Positions 17,170 to 24,129 of a stretch of DNA of 64,000 bases are shown here, in pieces. The position numbers were made by a program, and so were the translations under genes. How positions within the stretch are numbered: the stretch's first letter is position 1; each line of letters starts with the position of its first letter. The notes under the pieces are model-generated. The model saw nothing but the letters and a program-made list of their open reading frames with translations, had not been told where the DNA came from and did no database searches. Source of the stretch: Agromyces bracchium (lineage in GTDB: Bacteria > Actinomycetota > Actinomycetes > Actinomycetales > Microbacteriaceae); assembly GCF_009709675.1 (NCBI RefSeq), contig NZ_WMLB01000017.1, positions 1 through 64,000 of the forward strand, written 5' to 3'.

Positions 17170-18360
17170 ATGGCCGGCTTCACCGAACGCGCCTCGGCCC
17201 GGATCGCCGAGCGACTCGAGCCGCTCATGGGTGCCGCGCACGACGCGGCATCCGACCCGCCGGTGAAGGCCGCACGCACGACGGTCGTGATCGGCCGCCT
17301 GCTCGGCGCCGCGTTCCTCATCTGCTTCGCCACGGGCGTCTACAGCCACCTGCTGCAGAGCCCGCTGCCGTGGCTGCCGATGCCGACGAGGCCGGTGGAG
17401 CTCTACCGCGTGACGCAGGGCCTGCACGTCATCACGGGCACGGCCGCCGTGCCCCTGCTGCTCGCGAAGCTCTGGACGGTCTACCCGCGCCTGTTCGCGT
17501 GGCCGCCCGTGCGGTCGGTGCCGCACTTCCTGGAGCGCGCGTCGATCGCCGTGCTCGTGGGCGTCTCGCTCGTCGAGGTGACGATCGGCCTGATGAACCT
17601 CGTGCAGTGGTACGCATTCCCGTTCCCGTTCCGCGCCACCCACTTCGCGCTCGCGTGGGTGCTCATCGGGGCGCTCGCGATCCACCTCGGCGTGAAGCTG
17701 CCGGTCATCGCGAAGGTCTGGCGGCGACCCGAGGGCGACCGGGCGGATGCCGCGGGGCGGTTCGTCTCGCGTCGCGGATTCCTCGCCGCGGTCGGCGCGG
17801 CCGTGGCATCCGCCGTCGCCCTCACGGCCGGCCAGACCGTGCCCGCGCTCGCCCCGCTCAACGTGCTCGCACCGCGCCGGATGGGCGTCGGCCCGCAGGG
17901 ACTGCCGATCAACCGCACGGCCGCGCAGGCGGGCGTCACGGAGACGGCGGTCGCGCCGGACTGGGTGCTCACCGTCGCGACGCCGTCGGGCTCGCGCGAC
18001 TTCACGCTCGACGACCTGCGTGCCCTGCCGCAGGCCGAGGAGGTGCTGCCGATCGCCTGCGTCGAGGGGTGGAGCCAGTCGGCGACGTGGCGCGGCGTCC
18101 GGCTCGTCGACCTGCTCGCGGCAGCGGACGCCGCGGAGCCGACGGCGCCGCTCCGGATCGAGAGCCTGCAGGAGCGCGGCGCGTTCGCGCGCACCGAGAT
18201 GCCGCCGCAGTACGCGCGCGACCCGCTCACGCTCGTCGCCCTCGAGCTGAACGGCGGGACGCTCGACCTCGACCACGGATTCCCGGCCCGTGTGATCGCG
18301 CCGGGGCGCCCGGGCGTCATGCAGACGAAGTGGCTGCGGCGGATCGAGGTGACGGCATGA
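17170..18360 (+). CDS. membrane-anchored molybdopterin oxidoreductase with fused heme-b-like domain (sulfite oxidase/YedY superfamily)
   Basis: 396 residues. Residues about 38-185 form four transmembrane helices with His60, His86, His158 and His172 placed like heme ligands of cytochrome b561/YedZ proteins. Next comes a twin-arginine motif (SRRGFLAAVG, Arg201-Arg202) plus a hydrophobic stretch, then the Moco domain (about 255-396) with the molybdenum-ligating Cys297 in LPIACVEGWSQ. The organisation suggests a fusion of the YedZ-type heme subunit and the YedY-type catalytic subunit, the Moco domain facing outside. It probably exchanges electrons between quinones and an extracytoplasmic substrate. 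It is followed by an overlapping small membrane gene (ATGA). Confidence 0.85.
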   Translation: MAGFTERASARIAERLEPLMGAAHDAASDPPVKAARTTVVIGRLLGAAFLICFATGVYSHLLQSPLPWLPMPTRPVELYRVTQGLHVITGTAAVPLLLAKLWTVYPRLFAWPPVRSVPHFLERASIAVLVGVSLVEVTIGLMNLVQWYAFPFPFRATHFALAWVLIGALAIHLGVKLPVIAKVWRRPEGDRADAAGRFVSRRGFLAAVGAAVASAVALTAGQTVPALAPLNVLAPRRMGVGPQGLPINRTAAQAGVTETAVAPDWVLTVATPSGSRDFTLDDLRALPQAEEVLPIACVEGWSQSATWRGVRLVDLLAAADAAEPTAPLRIESLQERGAFARTEMPPQYARDPLTLVALELNGGTLDLDHGFPARVIAPGRPGVMQTKWLRRIEVTA

Positions 18361-18800
18361 GGGCGGCGCGCACCGCGCTCGTCGGGGTCGGGCTCGGGCT
18401 CGCTGCCTTCGGCGGGTTCCTGGTGCTGACCGAGATCGCGCCCTCGCGCTGGCTCGGCATCGCGGTGTGGGTCGGCGCGGCGATCCTGCTGCACGACGGC
18501 GTGGTGGCGCCCGTCGTCGTCGCGATCGGGCTCGGCGCCGCGCGCGTGCGCGGCCGGGTCGGCGATCGCGGCGTCACGATCGCGCAGGGCGCGCTCGTCG
18601 TCGGCGCGATCCTCACGGCGATCACGGTGCCCGCGCTCGTCGCCTCGACGCTCGGCAATCCGAACCCGACGATCCTCGTCGGCTCCTACGGCATCGCGCT
18701 CGCGGTCATCTGGGCCGTGCTGCTGGTCGTCGCCGCGATCGCGCTGCGCGTCTCGCGCACGAGGCTCCTCCGCGCCGAGCGCGCCGCGCGCACGAAGTGA
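18357..18800 (+). CDS. small membrane protein overlapping the oxidoreductase gene
   Basis: 147 residues with four hydrophobic segments (about residues 5-27, 33-62, 70-95 and 105-130) and a basic C-terminal tail (RTRLLRAERAARTK). Its ATG overlaps the stop of the molybdopterin enzyme by 4 nt, so the two are translated together and may form a complex. I do not recognise a named family. The last 115 bp overlap the 3' end of the methyltransferase gene on the opposite strand, an unusually long convergent overlap. Confidence 0.78.
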   Translation: MRAARTALVGVGLGLAAFGGFLVLTEIAPSRWLGIAVWVGAAILLHDGVVAPVVVAIGLGAARVRGRVGDRGVTIAQGALVVGAILTAITVPALVASTLGNPNPTILVGSYGIALAVIWAVLLVVAAIALRVSRTRLLRAERAARTK

Positions 18801-19543
18801 CGCCCCGCGGCGTCCCAGTGCTCGGCGACCGCGAGGCCCGCCTCGGTCGCGAGCTCGGCCACCGCCGCCCAGCCGAGACGCGCCCAGGGGAACGGCTCGC
18901 TCTCGCGCCCGTCGTCGTCGACCAGCGTGCAGTGGCCGACGACCGCGAGGTCGGCGTCGGCGTCGACCTCGACGAGCACCTGGCCGCCGCCGGTCACGAG
19001 CTCCGCGCACCGCTGGAGCAGTGCGGCCGGGTCGCCGCCGATGCCGATGTTGCCGTCCATCAGCAGCACGCTCTGCCAGCGCCCCTCGAGCGGAAGCCGG
19101 TCGAAGACCGACCGCTGCAGCGCGAGGCCGCCCGCGCGCCGCGCGCGCTCGACGGCGTGCGGCGCGACGTCGATGCCGAGCGCGGGCAGCGATCGGGCGT
19201 CGGCGGCGTGCAGCATCCGACCGGGCCCGCAGCCGATGTCGAGCATCGGCCCCGTGGCGCGGTCGAGCACCGTGAGGTCGGCGTCGCCGGCCGGACGCAC
19301 CCAGCTGCCCGCGTCGAGCCGGTGCGAGGTGCCGTCGGCGCCGCGGAGCGAGAGCGTCGCGACATCCTGGCCAGCGAGCAGTCGCACGTACGGCTCGCCG
19401 CGACCGGCCCCGAAGGCGACCGGTTCGGGCGGTGCGGCCCGACGCGGCGCGTCGCCCTCGCCTCCTGCGCTCGCCCGTGCGCGGCCGGCCGGGGCGCTCG
19501 GCCCGGTGGCGGCCGGCGGCGGCCGGAGCGGCGGGGCGCTCAT
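18686..19543 (-). CDS. class I SAM-dependent methyltransferase
   Basis: 285 residues. The SAM-binding motif I is MLDIGCGPGRML near residue 100, followed by LGIDVAPHAVERAR (acidic end of strand 2), LLMDGNIGIGGDP (motif IV region) and GGQVLVEVD. The N-terminal 50 residues are Pro/Ala-rich. It is last in the five-gene minus-strand operon; its ATG overlaps the stop of the DUF2064 gene by 4 nt. The acceptor is unknown; by context it could be a sugar or lipid-linked glycan. The C-terminal about 38 residues are encoded over the convergent membrane gene and look atypical (SAIAATTSSTAQMTASAMP), so the functional end may be earlier. Confidence 0.85.
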   Translation of the reverse strand: MSAPPLRPPPAATGPSAPAGRARASAGGEGDAPRRAAPPEPVAFGAGRGEPYVRLLAGQDVATLSLRGADGTSHRLDAGSWVRPAGDADLTVLDRATGPMLDIGCGPGRMLHAADARSLPALGIDVAPHAVERARRAGGLALQRSVFDRLPLEGRWQSVLLMDGNIGIGGDPAALLQRCAELVTGGGQVLVEVDADADLAVVGHCTLVDDDGRESEPFPWARLGWAAVAELATEAGLAVAEHWDAAGRHFVRAARSARRSLVRETRSAIAATTSSTAQMTASAMP

Positions 19544-20226
19544 CGCCGACCTCGCGTGAGCTCGCGGTGCAGCCGGGCGAACCGCGTGCCGGGCGCCGCG
19601 AGGGCGACGGATGCCGCGGACTCGGCCGTGTCGACGTCGGTGAGCTCGTCGAGCAGGCCCACGACGAGCCCGGCCGCCTCGAGCCGTTCGAGCTGCCGTC
19701 GCCCGGTGTCGTCGCGCGACATGGAGACCCCGCGGACCACGGCCCCGTCGGGCTCGCGCATCGCGAGCGCCCAGAAGCCGCCGTCGGCGGCCGGGCCGAG
19801 CCACGCGTCAGGCGTCGGACCGCCGCCGGTGCGGCCGCTGATCGATGCCACTCCGGTCTTCGAGCCGATCGCCACGCGATCGCCCATGGCGAGCGCCGAC
19901 GCCACGAGGCTCGGCGTGAGCTGGGGCGTGTCCATCCCCACGAGGAGCATCGGCTCGTCGACCACGTCGAACAGGTGCGCGAGCCGGGCATCGAGCTCGC
20001 CCGCCGACTGGGCGAGCACGTCGAAGCCGGCCGCCGCCGCGGGCACCACGTCGCCGTCGAAGTAAAGCACGCGCCGCTCGACGGGCAGCGCGCCGACGAC
20101 GTCGAGCGTGTCGACGAGCGCCGCCGCGGCGAGCGCGGCGGCCTCTTCGGGCGTGAACGGCGGGACGAGCCGGGTCTTCACGCGACCGGGCCGGCACTCC
20201 TTCGCGATGACGGCCACGGCGGTCAT
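19540..20226 (-). CDS. DUF2064 (TIGR04282-like) GT-A-fold glycosyltransferase-like protein
   Basis: 228 residues. Family landmarks are VIAKECRPGRVKTRLVPP at the N-terminus (nucleotide-sugar-binding loop), LLVGMDTPQL in the middle (the G-x-D-x-P motif of DUF2064) and the GPAADGGFWALAM segment (the DGG(Y/F)W motif). This family is found with GT2 proteins, including the arsenosugar cluster, and has a nucleotidyltransferase/glycosyltransferase fold with unproven activity. It is translationally coupled to GT2 upstream and the methyltransferase downstream by 4-nt overlaps, so the three act in one pathway. The gene starts at the ATG at 20226. Confidence 0.87.
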   Translation of the reverse strand: MTAVAVIAKECRPGRVKTRLVPPFTPEEAAALAAAALVDTLDVVGALPVERRVLYFDGDVVPAAAAGFDVLAQSAGELDARLAHLFDVVDEPMLLVGMDTPQLTPSLVASALAMGDRVAIGSKTGVASISGRTGGGPTPDAWLGPAADGGFWALAMREPDGAVVRGVSMSRDDTGRRQLERLEAAGLVVGLLDELTDVDTAESAASVALAAPGTRFARLHRELTRGRR

Positions 20227-20906
20227 GCGTGCACCTCGCGGAAGATGCGCGACATGTCGCCGATCGCGGTGAGCGTGCCGCGCACGGTCCCGGTCACCTT
20301 CGACCGCCCCTCGCGTGGCCGGTAGGGCACGTCGAGTTCGCGGATGCGCCATCCGCCCGCGGCGGCCCGCAGCACCATCTCGAGCGGGAAGCCGCTGCGC
20401 CGGTCGCGGATGCCGAGCGCCTGGAGGCGCGCGGTCTCGGCGACGCGCATCGGCCCGAGGTCGTGCAGGCGCGTGCCCGTGCGTCGCGTCATTCGCGCGG
20501 CGAGGACCCGGTTCGCGAGCCGCGCGTGCGGCGGCCAGGCCGAGCCGCTCGTCGGGCGGCGGCGACCGAGCACGAGGTCGGCTTCGCCGCGTTCGACGAG
20601 CGCGACGAGCGCCGGGAGGTCGGCGGGATCGAGCGACGCGTCGGCGTCGCAGAAGGCGACGAGCGGCGCGGTCGCGGCCTCGAGGCCCGCGTTGGCCGCC
20701 GCGCCGAATCCGCGACGGGGCTCGGTGACGACGGTCGCGCCGTGCTCGCGCGCGACCTCGGCCGAGCGATCGGTCGAGGCGTTGTCGACGACGATCGCGC
20801 GCACGCCGTCGGGCAGCCGCCCGAGCACCCACGGCAGCGCCCGCTCCTCGTCGAGGCATGGCAGCACGAGGTCGACGCGCGGCCCGCCGTCGGTTCCAGG
20901 GGTCAT
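20223..20906 (-). CDS. family 2 glycosyltransferase
   Basis: 227 residues, a minimal GT2 catalytic domain without transmembrane segments. Recognisable parts are DLVLPCLDEERALPWVL, VDNASTDRSAEVA (nucleotide binding) and FCDADASLDPADLP carrying the DAD metal motif near residue 88. The C-terminal GMRI-like section (RSGFPLEMVLRAAAGGWRIRELDVPYRPREGRSK) is typical of dolichol-phosphate-sugar synthase relatives, so a polyprenyl phosphate acceptor is possible. Its start overlaps the epimerase stop and its stop overlaps the DUF2064 start, each by 4 nt. Confidence 0.9.
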   Translation of the reverse strand: MTPGTDGGPRVDLVLPCLDEERALPWVLGRLPDGVRAIVVDNASTDRSAEVAREHGATVVTEPRRGFGAAANAGLEAATAPLVAFCDADASLDPADLPALVALVERGEADLVLGRRRPTSGSAWPPHARLANRVLAARMTRRTGTRLHDLGPMRVAETARLQALGIRDRRSGFPLEMVLRAAAGGWRIRELDVPYRPREGRSKVTGTVRGTLTAIGDMSRIFREVHA

Positions 20907-22012
20907 CGCGCGACTCCCTCCGACGCGAGGCGGCCCTGCTCGGGCCCGCCTCCATCTGCCGCCGACGAGTCGGCTTCGGCCGACGCGAACTCGGCGAGCC
21001 CGTCGGCGAGCGCGACGCGCGGCGCCCAATCGAGCTCCGCCCTGGCGCGAGCGGATGACGCGGTGATGTGCCGCACGTCGCCGAGCCGGTACTCGCCCGT
21101 CACGATCGGCTCGGGCCCGCCCATCGCGCGTGCGAGGCCCGCGGCGAGTTCGCCGACGGTGGTGACGACGCCCGAGCCGACGTTGAACGCCCGTGCCGTT
21201 CCTCCCGGCAGCTCGTCGAGCGCGTCGGCGGCGGCGAGGTTGGCGCCCGCGACATCCGTCACGTGCACGAAGTCGCGGCGCTGCGCGCCGTCCTCGAAGA
21301 CGCGGGGCGCCCCGCCACGCGCGAGCGACGAGCGGAAGATCGCCGCGACACCGGCATAGGGAGTGTCGCGCGGCATCCGCGGCCCGTAGACGTTGTGGTA
21401 CCTGAGGAGCGCCGCTCGACCGCCGGTCGAGCGCGCCCACGCCGAGGCCAGGTGCTCCTGCGCGAGCTTCGTCAGGGCGTAGACGTTGCGCGGGTCGAGC
21501 ACGTCGTCCTCGTCGACGAGGTCGGGCTCGAGCGGATGCCCCGTCTCGGGGTCGCGCGGCTCGAAGCGCCCGGCGTCCAGGTCGGCGACGGTGCGCGCGG
21601 CGGGCCGGCGCCGGCGCCCCTCGGCGTCGCGATACGCCCCCTCGCCGTAGACGACCATCGACGACGCGAGCACGAGCCGGCCGACGCGCGCCCGCGCCAA
21701 CGCCGCGGCCAGCTCGGCCGTGCCGAGCACGTTCGACGCGACGTAGTCGGGCGCGTCCTGCAGGTCGACGCCGAGGCCCACCTTCGCCGCCTCGTGGAAC
21801 ACCGCGTCGACGCCGGCGAGCGCCCGGTCGAGCACCGCCGGGTCGCGCACGTCGCCGTGCACGAACTCCACGCCGTCGGGCGGGGCGACGGATGCCGCGT
21901 GCACGTCGGCGCGCAGCGAATCGAGCACCCGCACCGCGTCGCCCCGTTCGAGGGCGAGGCGCACGACCTCGCCGCCGATGAACCCGGCACCGCCGGTGAC
22001 GAGGAGCGTCAT
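20903..22012 (-). CDS. NAD-dependent epimerase/dehydratase (extended SDR)
   Basis: 369 residues. The NAD motif TGGAGFIG lies at residues 6-13, the catalytic Ser is in ASSMVVYGEG (around residue 118) and the YxxxK pair is Tyr178/Lys182 (NVYALTKLAQ). FVHVTDVAGANL and the LGDVRHITAS segment are typical of UDP-glucose 4-epimerase or dTDP-glucose dehydratase relatives. It should act on a nucleotide sugar, but which one is not readable. The insertion of about 45 residues around 130-170 (acidic, Arg-rich) is unusual. It overlaps the MTA phosphorylase upstream and the GT2 downstream by 4 nt each. Confidence 0.9.
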   Translation of the reverse strand: MTLLVTGGAGFIGGEVVRLALERGDAVRVLDSLRADVHAASVAPPDGVEFVHGDVRDPAVLDRALAGVDAVFHEAAKVGLGVDLQDAPDYVASNVLGTAELAAALARARVGRLVLASSMVVYGEGAYRDAEGRRRRPAARTVADLDAGRFEPRDPETGHPLEPDLVDEDDVLDPRNVYALTKLAQEHLASAWARSTGGRAALLRYHNVYGPRMPRDTPYAGVAAIFRSSLARGGAPRVFEDGAQRRDFVHVTDVAGANLAAADALDELPGGTARAFNVGSGVVTTVGELAAGLARAMGGPEPIVTGEYRLGDVRHITASSARARAELDWAPRVALADGLAEFASAEADSSAADGGGPEQGRLASEGVAR

Positions 22013-22800
22013 CTCACCACCGGGAGTCCGAGCACGTGCGCGATCGCCTCGCCGTCGATGAGTTCGCGAGGCGAGTAGTCCGCCGGGATCGCGGCGACGA
22101 TCCGCTCGAGCGATGCGAGCACGCGAGGGCGAGCCTCGGCGAGGCGGCGGAACACGAGCTCGGCGGTCACCGCATCGGGGTCGTCCTCGACGTGCCCGGT
22201 GTCGGTGTCGGTCACGAGGCAGAGCGTCACGGTGCCCATTCCCAGTTCGGCGGCGAGCGCCACCTCGGGGCAGAGCGTCATGTTCACGAGGTCTGCACCG
22301 CTGTCGCGGAGCAGGGATGCCTCGGCCCGCGTGGAGAACCTCGGACCCTGGATCACCGCGACGGTCGCACGCGGCGCGGCATCCGGCAGCGCCTCGACCG
22401 CGATGCGCCGCAGATCGGGGCAGAACGGCTCGGCGAACGGCAGGTGCCGCACGAGCGAGGCGTCGTAGAACGTGTCCCCCCGACCCCACGTGCGATCGAG
22501 GAGCTGGTCGGGGATCGCCCACGACTGCGTCGGGAACTCGGCCCGGAGCGACCCGACGGCCGCCGTCGACACGACCGCGCGCACCCCGAGGTCGGCGAGC
22601 GCCCACGCGTTCGCACGCGCGTTGATGCGGTGCGGCGGGATGGTGTGCCCGTCGCCGTGGCGGGCGAGGAACGCCACCGGCCGGCCGGCGAGCTCACCCG
22701 ACGTGACGAGCGCCGTGCCGAACGGCGTCGCGTGCTCGCTCGTCTCGCCGTCGACCAGCGCGGCGAGCCCCGTGCCGCCGATCACCCCCACCGCGTCCAT
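22009..22800 (-). CDS. mtnP: S-methyl-5'-thioadenosine phosphorylase (MTAP/PNP family)
   Basis: 263 residues. GVIGGTG near the start binds phosphate; RHGDGHTIPPHRIN is the family motif after strand 2; NMTLCPEVALAAELGM carries the Met that contacts the ribose and the Glu; TDTDTGH supplies the Asp that acts on the purine N7. The enzyme cleaves methylthioadenosine (or another 5'-modified adenosine/inosine) with phosphate to adenine and a ribose-1-phosphate derivative. Being first of five genes joined by 4-nt overlaps with sugar enzymes and a methyltransferase is odd for a salvage enzyme, and suggests that its product feeds the pathway or that a 5'-deoxynucleoside is its true substrate. Confidence 0.9.
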   Translation of the reverse strand: MDAVGVIGGTGLAALVDGETSEHATPFGTALVTSGELAGRPVAFLARHGDGHTIPPHRINARANAWALADLGVRAVVSTAAVGSLRAEFPTQSWAIPDQLLDRTWGRGDTFYDASLVRHLPFAEPFCPDLRRIAVEALPDAAPRATVAVIQGPRFSTRAEASLLRDSGADLVNMTLCPEVALAAELGMGTVTLCLVTDTDTGHVEDDPDAVTAELVFRRLAEARPRVLASLERIVAAIPADYSPRELIDGEAIAHVLGLPVVR

Positions 22801-22895
22801 GGCTCAACCCTGCCCGTCCCCCGCTCCGCCGGTTCGAGGAGGTTCCTTACGATCCGGTGACGCGGAGGCGTCCCGTCGTCGCGCGCATCGTCACG

Positions 22896-23372
22896 TCAGT
22901 CCCCGCGGTTCATCCGCCGCACGCGCTCCTTGGCGGTCTTCCGGGCGCGCTCCTGGTCGGTCGGCGTCGTGATCGCGGAGAACAGCGTGCGGAAGCCGCT
23001 CACGATCGCCATGTTCGAGGGCCGCTTCACCTGCTTGCGCTGGCGCTCGATCGACTTCGCCGCGCCGCCCGTGCGGGACGCATCGGCGGAGGACGCCCGC
23101 CCGCCTGCCGTGCCGTAGCGGACGGACACCCGCTCGAGGCGCGCCGACGAGCGCCTGGCCGCGCGACGCGCGGCGTAGGGCACGCGGTCGGCCTCGCGCT
23201 TGACGATGACGATGCGTCGCCGCTCGGCGGATGCCACGGACTTCACCCTCGACTTCGCCGGTTCGGGCAGCGACGAGGCGAGCTTGCGCGCCTGCTTCCC
23301 GGCGCGCTCCGCCTCCTTCACGGCGCGCTTCGCATCCCGGCGGGCATCGCGGTCGGCAGTGGTCTTCGGCAT
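22896..23372 (-). CDS. hypothetical basic, low-complexity protein
   Basis: 158 residues, strongly basic, rich in Lys, Arg and Ala: the first 45 residues (TADRDARRDAKRAVKEAERAGKQARK) are predicted helix or coiled coil, and the C-terminus (RARKTAKERVRRMNRGD) is also basic. It has no signal peptide or membrane segment. Nucleic acid or ribosome binding is conceivable by charge alone, nothing more. The ATG at 23372 has GAGGGGGACGC upstream (GAGGGGG as ribosome binding site). It is divergent from the TetR gene at 23498 and 95 bp from the MTA phosphorylase start. Confidence 0.7.
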   Translation of the reverse strand: MPKTTADRDARRDAKRAVKEAERAGKQARKLASSLPEPAKSRVKSVASAERRRIVIVKREADRVPYAARRAARRSSARLERVSVRYGTAGGRASSADASRTGGAAKSIERQRKQVKRPSNMAIVSGFRTLFSAITTPTDQERARKTAKERVRRMNRGD

Positions 23373-23497
23373 GCGTCCCCCTCGCGTGTCGGCAGGGCGG
23401 CCACGGCGGGTCGCCCGCACGGGCAGCGTACGCCGCGAGGCATCCGGCCCCAACCCCTTGACGGGTCGACGGCGCGACGCAACCTAGTATCGATGGC

Positions 23498-24115
23498 ATG
23501 GCACGGCGTGGGGCGTACGCGAAGGGCGTCGCGAAGCGCGAGGAGATCCTGACGGCCGCACTCGAGGTCATCGCTCGCGAGGGGTACGGGCGCGCGTCCG
23601 TCCGCGAGCTCGCCGAGGCGGTGGGGCTCAGCCAGGCCGGGCTCCTGCACTACTTCGGCACCAAGGAGGAGCTCTTCGCCGCGGTCCTCCGCAAGCGCGA
23701 CGAGACCGACCTGCAGCGCGTCGAGGAGCGGATGGGCGAGGTCTCGACGTTCGAGGGCTTCCGCCAGACCATCGACCGCAACGCCGACGTGCCCGGCCTG
23801 ATCCAGCTGTACGTGCGCCTGTCGGCCGAGGCGACCGACCCCGCCCACCCGGCGCACGCGTTCTTCGCCGAGCGGACGCGGACCTTCCGGGACATCGTCG
23901 CCGTCGACATCCGCCGCATGCAGGCCGAGGGCACGGTCCGCGCCGACGTCGATGCCGAACGGGCCGCCATGCTCATCCTGGCCGCGGCCGACGGCCTCCA
24001 GGTCCAGTGGCTCATGGACCCGACCGTCGACATGGCGACGCACGTGTCGGCCCTGCTGCGGCTGCTCGAGCCCGCCGGTTCGCCCGCGGCACCGTCCCCG
24101 CCAGCCGAGGCCTGA
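23498..24115 (+). CDS. TetR family transcriptional regulator
   Basis: 205 residues. The TetR_N helix-turn-helix is at residues 8-55: KREEILTAALEVIAREGYGRASVRELAEAVGLSQAGLLHYFGTKEELF. The remaining helices form the ligand pocket and dimer interface (TetR_C_6/BetI-like). A TAGTAT hexamer sits 7 nt before the ATG, a leaderless arrangement. The next gene, a carboxylesterase, begins 15 bp downstream in the same direction with its own GAAGGAG, so the regulator probably controls an operon with the esterase; the inducer may be an ester or its product. Confidence 0.92.
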   Translation: MARRGAYAKGVAKREEILTAALEVIAREGYGRASVRELAEAVGLSQAGLLHYFGTKEELFAAVLRKRDETDLQRVEERMGEVSTFEGFRQTIDRNADVPGLIQLYVRLSAEATDPAHPAHAFFAERTRTFRDIVAVDIRRMQAEGTVRADVDAERAAMLILAAADGLQVQWLMDPTVDMATHVSALLRLLEPAGSPAAPSPPAEA

Positions 24116-24129
24116 CCGAAGGAGACCCC

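Noticed and set aside
15548-22800. Arsenosugar biosynthesis cluster
   Set aside because: DUF2064, GT2 and a phosphorylase fit, but no arsenite methyltransferase signature or radical SAM enzyme is present; the methyltransferase lacks the arsenic-binding Cys set as far as I can see.
22896-23372. Histone-like or ribosomal protein
   Set aside because: Basic and low complexity only; no family motif seen, so left as hypothetical.
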